A stretch of DNA of 40,492 nt from Gamarada debralockiae (Eukaryota; Ascomycota; Leotiomycetes; Helotiales; Hyphodiscaceae), in NCBI GenBank assembly GCA_002803225.1, contig NXFV01000471.1, forward strand, positions 1-40,492, given 5' to 3'. Of this stretch, positions 10,889 through 21,208 are shown piece after piece (the stretch's first letter is position 1; each line of letters starts with the position of its first letter). Both the position numbers and the translations under genes were made by a program. The notes under the pieces were generated by a model. It was not told where the DNA came from. It made no database searches and saw nothing but the letters and a program-made list of their open reading frames with translations.

Positions 10889-12135
10889 ATGAATGGACTT
10901 ATGGTTCTCCATGATCCCCAGGATCCTGAAATCGAGTAAGTGCTCCAGTCCTACATAGTGGATTAACCTTTGTAGACACAGATCTTTTGACACCGTAATC
11001 AGCATTGTCTTCATACACGGGCTCAACGGAGGTCGGACAAAGACATGGACGAAAGACGAGACACTATGGCCGGCCGAGCTTCTGCCCAAAGAAGCCCCTT
11101 CAGCCCGGATCTTGACTTATGGCTACGATGCCAATGTCGTGCACTTCTGGTCGCGACCTGCCGAGAATCGGATTGATACTTTCTCCAACGCTTGTTTTTC
11201 TCAGTTGACCAACAATAGGTCCGCAGTTGATGCTGTAGGTTATAAATAGGATTAGTCATCGCTTTTACTTATCCCACAGAAATGTGATACTCATGTCATT
11301 AAACTACACAGTCTCATCGGCCCATAATCTTCGTCGCACACAGTCTTGGAGGCATTGTTCTTGCCAATGTATGTTGTCTATGTACATTAGCGTGTGGCCA
11401 AGATACCGAAGGGCTGAAAGGGCTAATCTGCTCAGGCACTCATTGACGCAGCATCAAATTCCTATAGCGAACTCTCAGCTTGCGTCCGTGGTATTATCTT
11501 CCTGGGTACGCCTCATAGAGGCTCCAGCAAGGCGAAATGGGGTGAGCAAGCTAGAAAATTCCTCGCCTATTTCAAGTCAACAAACCCCCAGATCTTGAAA
11601 GATCTAGACGAGAAATCAGAGAAGTTGGCTAAGATAGGCGATGCATTCCCTTCTCTGCTGAACACTCGAGGCAAGCAAGCCAACACACGAATCGAAGTCG
11701 TCTGCTTTTACGAGGGACAGCCGATGGGCAAATTGGGGAAGGTTAATACTAATTGATATTCAACGTCAACAGAACTGTCGCTGACCGTGTGGAAAGATCG
11801 TAGACGAAACGTCAGCCACATTGGCCGGCTACGAGAAAATCGTGCTGGATGCAGATCACTCCGAGATGTGCAAGTTTGCTACTGATGATAGTAACAATTA
11901 TCGTCAAGTGGCTGGCCAACTTACTAAATGGTGCAAAGACTTCTCCAAGCCTGCGGATGCCCTGGCTAATAAGGTTGGTGGCCATGTCTGGCCTTGAATT
12001 CCACGAAAGGATATAAAACTGATCCAGTTTTAGGAGGGCGTTCACAAAGCTTTTTTCTCAGGCACTAATTACGGCCTCCAGCAATACTCAAACACCGGTT
12101 CTCAAACAAATAATTTTGGCTTCAAGAGCAACTAG
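10889..12135 (+). CDS. SesB-like alpha/beta hydrolase with C-terminal amyloid-type motif
   Basis: Six exons (10889-10935, 11003-11234, 11312-11368, 11436-11741, 11797-11973, 12034-12135) join into 306 residues in one frame. The protein shows the hallmarks of the serine-hydrolase domain used as effector in fungal NLR systems: DIVFIHGLNGGRTKTW (oxyanion loop), WPAELLP, ARILTYGYDANV, the nucleophile elbow VAHSLGG, GIIFLGTPHRGSS, and a late His in DADHSEMCKF. After the hydrolase domain, residues 282-301 read SGTNYGLQQYSNTGSQTNNF, followed closely by the stop. This matches the motif at the start of the neighbouring STAND-like protein at 10 of 20 positions. The last intron has a weak donor (GTTGGT); without it the protein would end in GGHVWP and lack the motif. 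Known SesB-like effectors act at membranes after amyloid templating, and the same role here is inferred. Confidence 0.75.
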
Positions 12136-13006
12136 CCAACTTCGCCCTGTCAACATAGGATAACCCTTATTCCGGTTGATGGTGTGGATCGCGGACAGTG
12201 GGTGGTAGACTTGCTCGGCATTCCAATTTCCGCTTCAAGGGCTTGGTTAACTCGGAGGATTGCATGAGGGGTTTTGGCCACAGAATGGTAACTCGAACGA
12301 AGAGCTTCCTAGACAATCTCGGATTCCGGTCTTGGCATCATTATGGAAACTCAAGAGGTGGATCTGGCACGCGTGGGAGGTCGCACTTCATGATTAACCC
12401 ATTGAATGGAATGATTAAGTGCGCCCCTTAAATCGCTTATTTACCTAGTTCCGAGGTAGTGTCATGACCGAAATTTCTTAGTCAAATGTGTCTTGACTTC
12501 CCCCCACCCCCCTTTTACCATAATAGACATTCTTATTCACGCCCAAAAGATGCCTCTATTTTATCGGTCAGCTCCCTTCCTTCTATCCATCACTTTACTA
12601 ACTTCACACAATTAATAGAAGCTCTTCATATGTTCAGGGCCCCTGTTTACCTAATTAGCTTAGACACTTCGGACGATCAGTTAACTAACCTATTACCTGT
12701 TGATTAGTAGGTGTATTGTGTCTCATTAATTTGTCTATATCGAACTGTCCCGATCAATGAGGCCCGCAGGCCCGAGGCTTGATACGTGAGAAGTTGTGGT
12801 GTATGCGCGTAGCCTTCCGGCTGCAGGATCTTATTGGTAGGGGCGGTGGGATGCGCTTCAATGAGAGCAGGCAAGCCTGTCGAAGATATCCACGTGCAGA
12901 TTTCTACTTAGACCAGATTCCCGATGTGATGCCCCAGAATGGTTCACGCCGTCTCTTCAATACCAGTCTCTTACTACGGCTTCCTGTGTCTCAGATATGT
13001 CCCATC
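12136..13006. other. Intergenic, nothing recognised
   Basis: This is the gap between the hydrolase stop and the AAA ATPase stop (tail-to-tail). It holds scattered short frames only, including one at 12198-12431 with no recognisable domain. A pyrimidine/CCCC-rich stretch lies near 12495-12515. Both 3' untranslated regions should lie here. Confidence 0.5.
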
Positions 13007-16000
13007 TCAACCAGATGTGTCTGAATCATTGCTGGTGCTAGTGCCTGTGTCATCATCGTCGCCACCTTTAGCATTGCCTTCAATTATCGGATCAAATTTT
13101 TGCGTCGGTGTTTCTTCTGACTTTGAGCCGCCGGCAGATTTGCTTGGCTTCCGTAGTACAGCTTCTTGTCCTAGATGTGCAATCGAGGCAGGTATTGGTT
13201 GGTAAACCTTTACTGCCCTCACGGTCCCAGGGACATATTCGTCGTTTCTAACAGATTCGTTCCTCGCAGCACCTGCATCCTCTCCGCGGACATTGACCAT
13301 GTATTCCTCAAAGTCCTTGGCCGTCTGTGCAATCTTCATGAAGTTTTCTCGGGTTAGGTGGATCTTGAGGTACTTCTCCTTGCCATTCTTCTTCCCCTTC
13401 CTCTCAGCCTGCTCCTCCGTTAATCCTTTTCTTTTCAACATCTTTATGCGATCTGTGCGCCCAAGTGCAATGGCTGTTTGAAAGGCGTTTCGGATCTGTC
13501 GTCCATTCCACGTTCTCTTGAACTTTTCATGCTCCTGGAAGTGTGTTTCTGCAAAGGAGAGCAACTCATCCTTATCAAACTCTACTTTGATGGTCTGTGT
13601 TTCGTTATCACGGCTAATGCGTCTTAGAAGATTATCCCACAAAGCCTTCGTCGAAGCAAGGTCGAGACTTGGATAACGAAGAGAAACGTGGATTCTGGAC
13701 TTGAAAGCCTCGTCGATGACACCAATTCGATTAGTAGTAAGAAAGAGGATGCCGGAGTAGTACTCCAAAACTCGTAGAAACACTGTCAACATGTTATCAT
13801 AATGACTCGCTATGCTCAGAGATTAGAACCTCTGTCCTGTTGAACATACCGGAAACCGCCGCATTCCGCTCGATACTGTGCCAATCTCTCTTCGCCATAA
13901 AGATGTCGGCTTCATCCAAAAGGAGGACACATCCCCACTTGTTCGCCAATCGGAAATGATTCTCAAGGCTCCTCTCGATATGTGCCGCTACTGTGCCGAT
14001 GTCTCCACAAGTGATTGAATACAACGGCCGCTTTGTGTATGCAGCTATTGTCTCGGCCGTACTTGTCTTGCCAGCGCCCGGTGGACCGTGTAGAAGTATA
14101 ATGAGTCCATTTCCCTTTCCAGAAACGAGATCCATATGTCCCGATGCACTTGTTTCTAGTTCCTGGACATTTTTAGACCCCCTTGCATGGTTCTCAACTA
14201 GGGAGAGCAGTAGCTGTCGATAACTCGTCGGAATGACAAGATCTTTGAAACCCCTCGTCCTCTCTTCATCAGTTGTATTAATATCTTTTACATCATCAAC
14301 CGCTAGGAAAACTAAAGAAAAATTAGTCCTTAACCTGCTTAGTTGGCTTGCTTGAGGATCAACTTACGCCAGCGCCGCGACCGAAATATATATCCAAAAA
14401 CATCTGCAGGAAGGAGTTGATGCTGCTCATCACTCATCGAATCTTCATCCGGATTGATGGGACTCAGGAAAGCTGAACTTTCTCTGAGGAATTCTTCCAT
14501 TCTTTCAGTCTCAACGTCGTTATCTGCCTCACTCTTGGTTCTTGACCCTGGGGGGGAAGGGGGTTCTCTGTATAGACGGTTATTCCGATACTTTTTTCCT
14601 GGCCGGCGAGTCTTAAAAGTATATTCAGAATTATCAGGGATTATGCGGCTTAGTTTGCCGAACGATGGGTTATGCTTGGTCCAGCCGCCAGTTTCCGAAT
14701 ATCCGGTATCCGGATCAATGTATACCTCTCCTACAACCTCTTCAGGGGTCCGTGTCGCTATTCCATAGTAGAGCTTATGCCCACGCAATGACATATATCG
14801 CTCACCGCGTTTCCGCAATCTTTCGAGAATGATATCAGTCTTGCCGCCAAAACCAGCTGGGCGAACATTAAGCTCGCTGATTTCCTTCACCCCAGAAAAG
14901 TGTCCAATATTGAAAGTATGCTGACATGGCGCAACAAAAACACCGTCGAAGTCCATATAGAGGCAGTCCAGAATCAGCGGGCTGTAATGACCGACACCAG
15001 CGCTGTAGTGACCGACACCGGGGGGAGGTGGTGGCGGACCTCTAGCGAATTCGGCTCCGGATCGTTCACCCCCTCGAGGATGTACACTCCTCCCAAGGAA
15101 AGCATCATATACGATCTCTTGCCCTGAATATGACTCCGCGTCCGAAAGCCGAAGTCTGCCGCCGGAAATAGAGTATACGACGTAAGCTCGCTCGTAGCCA
15201 TGCAAGGGTGACAAAACAACGTCTCCAGGGTTGAACAGGTACCAGAGATCTTCGAAAGCAATCGTCTTAAGGGTTTTTTTGTCCACGCCTTCAAGAACCT
15301 CAAGAAAATCGCTAAAGTCGTCCCTAATAAGATTAACGAGGCATTTCAGGTGTTCCCGTTTCAAGAGCAGGCTGCGTTCTGGCGGATTTTCAGATCTATC
15401 AAGGACTTCCTCGAGTTGCGCAAGTCTGCTTTGGATTTGAGGCCAAAACAAGAAAATTGCCTCAATACAAGCGTTAGCTAGTCAAGGGGATTTTTATTGT
15501 CATGTTTCTGACCTTGTAAGGCGGAATAAATCTGGAAGTTGGTCAATCTCTTGTTATTCTAGGCAAATTTTCATAACTGACATTAGAGGAACTGTATCGA
15601 ACGAGGTAGATATCAGATTTTCCAGCTCAGCGATCAAGATTAGTGAGTTAACGCGAATTCGTAAGGGCCGCTTCGTGGTCCTAATGACAGTTGATTGGAG
15701 CCTGAGGTTGCCTTTGCCTTCACTGAAGCCGTCCCAGCCAGTTCCTTGGTTTGGCATGTCTTTGCAATAAGCAACAATGACGTGGTCATTGTGGGCTGTT
15801 TTCCAGTCCGGATGGCTCATATCTAAATCCATTGGCGCCCTCTCTACCCGACATATTAGCTCCACCTCGGTCTTCGTATATCGTCTTCGGTGGTGGCTTG
15901 CTTCGTCTGAATATTCTAGACTCGCATTATCGCTGCTCGCATTATCGCTGCTCGCATTATCGCTGCTCGCATTATCGGTTGGAGGAGGTTCGAGAGGCGT

Positions 16001-16177
16001 GTCCCCTTCATCGAATCCTTCAATGCGTTGCAGAGTCCCCGAGACCTCCTTCAATTGCTCAATTTCGTCGCTAAATGTGAGACGTGGTTCATTTTGTTCC
16101 AGGATCCCGATGACATTGTCGATCTTTCTGCAAAGTGCAGAAAATCGTGAAAGTGCGTCAACATTGGACTCCTCCAT
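13007..16177 (-). CDS. Fungal AAA ATPase with DUF7025-type N-terminal region
   Basis: A large AAA ATPase, about 976 residues in four exons: 16177-15578, 15460-14368, 14311-13850, 13782-13007. Introns two and three are canonical; the first (15577-15461, GTTATG donor, GAG acceptor) is my best reading and is uncertain. The N-terminal half contains IAFEDLWYLFNPGDVVLSPL and CLYMDFDGVFVAP, typical of the DUF7025 region in fungal AAA proteins. Walker A is GPPGAGKT (about residues 640-647) and Walker B is VLLLDEADIF. These are followed by FLTTNRIGVIDEAFKSRIHV with the arginine finger, then a C-terminal lid and an acidic Asp/Ser tail. The cellular role of this fungal subfamily is not established. Oddities are a DNASS repeat in exon 1, a run of Pro, and a duplicated GVGHYS. 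Confidence 0.85.
15921..15975 (-). repeat. 15-bp coding tandem repeat (DNASS units)
   Basis: The unit CGCTGCTCGCATTAT on the plus strand is repeated exactly at 15931, 15946 and 15961, with a partial copy at 15921. Because the period is a multiple of three, it adds DNASS units to the AAA protein without breaking frame. Exact copies suggest recent slippage and a site likely to vary between strains. Confidence 0.85.
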
Positions 16178-16999
16178 AATGAACGTTCAAAACGATTCCG
16201 AGGAGCCCTACGGACGTCGAAAATCGAGGAGCCAAAGCCTCGCCAGCGCGACGGTGTCTTTCGTTGAGTGAGTGGGCCTGCTTACCGAAGGTACCGATGC
16301 CGGACCAGTGTGCTACCGTGGTTCTCAGTCGTCCGGAGATGTTAAAGGGTTCATCATAACCCAGAGACCTCAAGATTACGAGTCTCAGCTGAGATTTGCA
16401 CAGGAACACGAATTTTGCTACCCTAGCGCCAATGAATAATATGATTTACAACACTTAAGTCGCAACAACAATCACCACAAAAAATCAGTCACACCGTAAA
16501 AAATTGCGCTCTTTTCTAAGATTATAAAACCAATTGAGCTGATTTCAGATCTGCTTTCTGTTTTTTAGTAGCTGCTGTTGTTGTTAAAAAATGAATTAAA
16601 ACGTAAAAATATAAAGTCTTAGCGAACACGATACTGTTCAAAGGCAGATTAATGATTCAGTCACCCCCATCCCACCCCCCTGGGGGCCTGAATCTAGGTG
16701 GCTATGCCTCTTCTGGAGGCGGTGAATCGTGCTCTGCAAAGGTCATTGGCTTGCGTAATTTACTGTGGCAAAGACGCATTTTTCGTGGCTGGTGATTAAA
16801 AAACACCAGGTGTGTAAAAAAAGGGATGAGCTAAATCAACTCCACTCCCGGCTAAATCAACTCTTTAGTCATAATTTCGGGAGTACACTTATCAACCTTA
16901 TGCCACAGTAGTAATTTGTATACAAATGCAAGGCACAGAAGTGTAATCGTGTAAATATTGAATTATAATCAAAAGACCCAGAAATGAAGCTATTCCTAA
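16178..16999. other. Upstream region of the AAA ATPase, nothing else recognised
   Basis: AT-leaning intergenic DNA with short A/T runs (AAAAAATTG, TTGTTGTTAAAAAATG) near 16490-16600. There is a C/G-rich patch at 16661-16690 that could pair with itself (CCCCCC next to GGGGG). It probably carries the AAA ATPase promoter. No gene or repeat family was identified. Confidence 0.45.
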
Positions 17000-17332
17000 C
17001 TACACTAATTTATCCAAATCGTCGAACTCAAACTCCGTGTCCTGGGTATATACCTCAATACCCCTGATTGTGTCCTTTCTCATAGCAGATGAAGCAATTG
17101 TAGCTGCATCCTCTACACAATCATCCTGATAGACTGATGCTATTCCACACATATAGCCGCGTCCCCTCTGAGTCCCTGGTTCGTACGGATCCACGTGGCC
17201 AGCTTCAAGTCTAGCCATTGCTGAAGCAGTAGAAGACCGCTGTTTTAGCCCTGAATAGACCACATAGAGCTGATATACTGTGGAGGGGCAGATGCGAGTA
17301 TAAGCGCTTCCTGATTGCGATGGGTATCGCAC
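17000..17332 (-). CDS. Small hypothetical protein, probably transposon-derived
   Basis: A 110-residue open frame starting MRYPSQSGSAYTRICPSTVY and ending in an acidic FEFDDLDKLV tail. No domain is recognised. Its first codons lie inside dispersed repeat P: the segment around 17270-17340 has a RIP-mutated relative near 8380-8435, in which this frame is destroyed. That makes a mobile-element origin likelier than a single-copy gene. It could equally be the tail of a longer spliced or decayed protein. I cannot say whether it is expressed. Confidence 0.3.
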   Translation of the reverse strand: MRYPSQSGSAYTRICPSTVYQLYVVYSGLKQRSSTASAMARLEAGHVDPYEPGTQRGRGYMCGIASVYQDDCVEDAATIASSAMRKDTIRGIEVYTQDTEFEFDDLDKLV

Positions 17333-17508
17333 GTGCTCTCAGTAAGGGATAAACAAAAACGACAACTAACGATGTAAAACGAAGGTCATGGTGCTCGAAC
17401 GCACTGCAAAATGCGACAGAAAACGAGGTGTTACATGTCTAAGTGCTACTCCAGCTGCAAAGGCCATTTATGCCCTGCTGGCACGTGATCAAACTAGCTA
17501 TGCGAGGT
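17270..17508 (+). repeat. Dispersed repeat P, better-preserved copy
   Basis: The partner of 8330-8612, including the CCAGCTGCAAAGG, GGCACGTGATC and GCGAGGTTG landmarks. This copy retains many C and G bases that are T and A in the other, so it represents the less mutated version and is useful for rebuilding the history of the repeat. Confidence 0.7.
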
Positions 17509-17529
17509 TGTCAAATTTATGGGTTTAGT

Positions 17530-17705
17530 GGGGCAGGGCAGGGTCACGTGGACGCTAGTAAAAGAGCTTCGTTGAAGTGATATTTCAGATGAACTTGACT
17601 TGATTCTTATTCTAGTTCTACCTGCGGTAGAGTCTGTATATATAGAGAGCTCTGTATAGCTTGTACATATGTACCTTACGGACGAGTCTACAGAGCCTTC
17701 AGATA
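17530..17705 (+). repeat. Dispersed repeat X, copy 2
   Basis: The partner of the reverse complement of 8690-8935, beginning with GGCAGGGTCACGTGGACGC. Both copies contain a CACGTG hexamer close to the P/X junction. Orientation relative to P is opposite at the two loci. Confidence 0.7.
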
Positions 17706-17772
17706 TCGGGTCAGATCGGTCCGTCAGATATCGGGTCAGATCGGTATGTCAGATATCAGGTCAGATCGGTAC
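17700..17772 (+). repeat. 25-bp tandem repeat, three copies
   Basis: Three units start at 17700, 17725 and 17750, each containing AGATATCGGGTCAGATCGGT or a one-base variant, followed by a variable CCGT/ATGT/ACC. The first unit overlaps the end of repeat X. The matching locus at 8.7 kb has only a single partial unit, so the array grew after the copies separated. Confidence 0.8.
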
Positions 17773-17917
17773 CAAAGATACCGATATTTCAGGCAATATT
17801 CCTGACAGAGGTTCTTATAATTGTAAGACGCACTAAACCTGAAAAACAAGGCCACAACAACTTCATGTCAAATTTCCCTGCCACAATATAGTAGGGAATT
17901 GTTAGGAAAGGAAAGTG

Positions 17918-18350
17918 AACTTAGTTTATTATAAGGTAGGACTTAATACTTATTTACTATTATATAATAGTCTATTTAAGTAGAAAAGGAGAGTAGATTA
18001 GAGGAAACACAACAATAACATAAGGTTAGACACGACTTGGCGTGTGCTAGGGCTAAGTGAGATTAGGGTATAATAGGCGGGTATGACAGTTTGGGCAGGG
18101 CCAACTGGGCAAGGCCCTATGAAACGACGCTAGGGCTGGCCAAAGGGTACAAAGGGTCATCAGATCCTCACATTCTCTCCTTCTTTCCCTAGCTTGGTAT
18201 TTTCCAATAAACCGTGATCTTTGAACTCCGCGCTTCAGACCTTTGCATCGATCCCGCCGTCACAGCGGGCATATATAGACCCTCTTGAGAGGGGTTTTTC
18301 TATGGGGAGTAGGGGTCATACTGCCATCCTTAGAGGGGAGACACATGGAC
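17918..18350 (+). repeat. Dispersed repeat Y, copy 2, interrupted by a solo LTR
   Basis: The flanks of this block align with 8017-8260. Similarity runs to AATAGGCG, breaks at the 183-bp insert, and resumes at ATATAGACCCTCTTGAGAGG. The break coincides with a 5-bp target duplication, so the insertion post-dates the duplication of Y. Confidence 0.75.
18082..18264 (+). mobile_element. 183-bp solo LTR with 5-bp target duplication
   Basis: The insert is flanked by GCGGG on both sides (18077-18081 and 18265-18269). It ends in CCGTCACA. Its left end reads TATGACAG, which differs from the exact inverted complement TGTGACGG only by two G-to-A changes, as RIP would cause on the opposite strand. An AATAAA polyadenylation-type signal lies near the 3' part (around 18207). 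No internal retrotransposon domain is present, so it is a solo LTR left by recombination. The element family is unknown. Confidence 0.8.
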
Positions 18351-19281
18351 CACAGTTGAACCATGCTACAGAGTCCTTGAATTCTAATTCGGCGTTACGG
18401 GATAAGCAAGCAGCTACTGCGGGAATGAACTAATCGGATATCTTGCTCTCGGCGACCACGAGCCAGGCGCATGGAGGAACTGATTTGACCATTTTGAACG
18501 ACGGCCCGAATACAAGCAATATCATGGTCTACTTGACCGAATTCCGCCTGATGAGAATATGAAGACTTGTAGGTCTACTGCGTTGAGGAATCGGGCGATG
18601 GTGGGTGGGCATTTTGCTGTGCTTGCGTTGGGGGACATATCAGTTCTGGTGGCTGATTGTACCTGGAAGGAATGTAGTTAGGTATAAACAAGGATCGAAA
18701 GGTGTTTACCTGAACTGCCATCTCATGATTATCTCCTTGGTAGTTGTCTCGCTTCGGCGGCTCATATTTAGCTTGCGGATCACTTGGGGACCATTTGCTG
18801 GCGTGGGAATAATGTATTGCACATTCGGCAGAGGTAAACGCTGTTTAGAGAGACTGAGAGTATCCGAAGTATGCTTCTCTCCATCCCCCCCCTAAAACAA
18901 TTACGTTTTGACTTCAGTCTCTCCGGATGAGGACAGATAGGTAGCGTGGGAGAGTGTAAGCAAGGCGTAGTTCAATTTGCAGAGCGAAGAATATGAGTTC
19001 GGGATTGTAGAGAGCGGGTTCACAATTCACGGTCGCTGGATTGCGAGTAACAGTTCTAAAACCACGAGATGTATCTTTCGAATGGCACAGGGTAGAATGA
19101 TTAACATGGAGTATCAGACACCGAGCTCCAGTTTTGAAGAACCTAACTAATGACGCTTCCACACTCTAGATTCCGTCTAATCACCATCAACTATGCAGCC
19201 GCAACGAAACATACCCGAGCCTGGAAACAACATCTGGTTTCACTCCCTAGGGTCCAAGTTGAGGTGTCATGCGAGACGCTT
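18351..19281. other. Intergenic, no gene recognised
   Basis: Unique-looking DNA between the repeat block and the stop of the FAD monooxygenase. Short frames at 18605-18895 and 18914-19162 have no recognisable domain or good coding character. A CCCCCCCC run occurs near 18886. Confidence 0.45.
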
Positions 19282-21208
19282 CTACCTGGTAGGCATTTTG
19301 GTTTTACCCAAGATCATGTCAAACGCAGAAGCGATCTCTTCCGGCTTTCCACTACCAAGCGATCGCCAACCGACGATGGAGTCAGGGCGGACGAGTATGG
19401 CTCCACCGTCTTTGAAGCCTCGGGCCTCCGCCCAATGTGCATCGCAGTCGACATATTCCCCATCCTTGACTCCTTGGTAGGGCCCCACTATTTGGGCCAC
19501 CCTAAGCCCAATGCCTCGCGTTTCCGCGGCTTTCTTTGCTTCTTCAGCCCAAGCTTTGCCGAGGCGATCTGTAATGAGCAGAAAGTCGCCATTACTGGCT
19601 ACCAGGTCGTGGGTGGACAGGAACTTGCCGTTGAATGAGATCCAGGCGTGTGGAAGGCGATGGCCAGGCCGAGTAGTCGGGGTGTATATTTGGTGCATTG
19701 GATCCTCTGGCGGGGGGTCGGTGCCGTCTGGGACAATGCTGCCTTCGGGATAGAAAAAGCCAAGATCCATTTCGTGTGCGCTGAACTCGACTTTCTGACC
19801 GTCCACAACCTCTTGAAGGACTGCACGCTCAGCTCGGCCGATCTCGGAAGTCTCGTCCAAGAGTTCAGTAAGGTGGGCGATGTTGGCTTCTGTTTGCCCT
19901 TCCTTCATGCCCATGGCAGCGCTTATCATTAGGCGTCGTCTTGATGTGAAAAGAGCCCAATCGCAGTTACGTCTACCAATTGGACGTCTCTCCGTTTCGT
20001 AAGTGCTGAGAATGTCAGGGGATGCCTTCCCCTTGAGGACGCAAGCCAACTTCCAGGCAATGTTATGCGCGTCTTGCACTGCGGTATTGAGGCCGAGCCC
20101 AGTTGTAGGTGGATGGCGGTGGGCAGCATCACCGCCGAGGAAGACTCGGCCGACTCTATACTTTCTGGCCAGCACTCTCTCCAGGACCCAGCTACTGGTG
20201 CTCGTGACTTCCATTTGAAGGTCCGAGAGCTTCAACAGCTCTCTGACGCGTGCTACTGCATCTTTCTTTGAAAAAGTGCTGACACCTACTGGTGTGGAGA
20301 AGTGCATCTGCCACTCCTCCGAATGCCTTCCCCATGACGGCCCCAATGGAAGCATCGCGCCACTCTGGAAGCCAGCGCCACTCTCTGGGTTTGCGAAGTT
20401 TGTGATGCATGTACGGTCGTCCCAGTATTCCGAGAAGTCGGCCGTGAAGTGGACTGAGGTGACTTGTACGAGACCCCTCGGGCCATCCATTTCAATGCCA
20501 AGTTTTGGACCAACTGTTTTGCCACCATCAGCACCAACGACATATTGTGCGCGGTAGGTGCTTTCCTTGCCATCTCTACTCTTAACGTGTACAATAACAC
20601 AATCACCTTCATCCGTGAAGTCAGTTACCGAGTGGCCAAAGAGCACTCTTCCGGGGCTTCTTTCTTCGGCGATCGCCCGGAAGATAGGCTCTGAGCGGAG
20701 CAATGGAAGGTTGCATGGCAGGAGAGGAGCATCGCGCCTACAAATCCAATTCTCAGCTTTGATCTCATCCCCAGAAGCCCAGAGTCCCAAAACTTACTGG
20801 TATGTAACATTACGCTCAGTACCCGCCTTGCAGCCCCAAGTATCGATAGCTGCCAGAATCTTTCGATCCAGCGGCCCATCTCCGCCCAACGACGTTTGCC
20901 AGACAACTTGGCTCATCTGTTGAGGCGGCGTACCCTGCTCCACGATAGGGTCCGCTATACCGTGTTGACGAAAAATCTCCATGGTTCGCTGGTTGATGAT
21001 ATGTGCTTTCGGCGCGTGTGATGTACTCGGATGTCGCTCCAACAATACGTGGTCTACATGGAGGTCGGATAGGAATATTGACAGGTTTAAACCGCATGCT
21101 TTGGCAAGTTAGCTGCAATGACATGCGCACATTCGACATGTGCACATTCGACATGTACTTACAGCCTCCCCCAACTATTATCACCGGCACATCAATTATC
21201 TCAGACAT
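19282..21208 (-). CDS. FAD-dependent aromatic hydroxylase (phenol 2-monooxygenase/TfdB type)
   Basis: This enzyme family uses NAD(P)H and O2 to add a hydroxyl group to an aromatic ring. Three exons (21208-21163, 21098-20798, 20737-19282) join at canonical sites into 600 residues, about the usual length. The first intron has a CTAAC branch point and restores IVGGGSCGLNLSIFLSDL, the dinucleotide-binding GxGxxG-type turn. The next motif is LLERHPSTSHAPKAHIINQRTMEIFRQHG. The second intron removes an in-frame TAA. Further on come YVVGADGG (DG motif) and GRVFLGGDAAHRHPPTTGLGLNTAVQD (FAD ribityl-binding GD motif). The last ~170 residues match the thioredoxin-like C-terminal domain of phenol hydroxylases. 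Substrate is unknown; ring hydroxylation to a catechol is the obvious guess given the VOC and FAH genes downstream. Confidence 0.9.

Noticed and set aside
10936..10975. A shorter 40-bp first intron for the hydrolase gene
   Set aside because: It keeps the frame, but the 67-bp alternative ending at 11002 restores the family-typical DPEIDIVFIHGLNG without an insertion.
12198..12431. 77-codon plus-strand frame, with VWIADSG in another frame recalling a copia-type protease
   Set aside because: The match is a few residues and hits a stop at once; no other retroelement motif is nearby.
18605..18895. 96-codon plus-strand frame between repeats and the hydroxylase
   Set aside because: It is hydrophobic and Arg-rich by chance, with no domain or splice context.
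20738..20797. In-frame TAA inside the FAD hydroxylase, suggesting a premature stop
   Set aside because: It lies in a 60-bp GT-AG intron; splicing gives VTYQRDAPLLPCNLP in frame and a normal 600-residue length.
21099..21162. Double 15-bp direct repeat in the first hydroxylase intron as a functional element
   Set aside because: It sits wholly inside a normal intron and needs no explanation beyond slippage.
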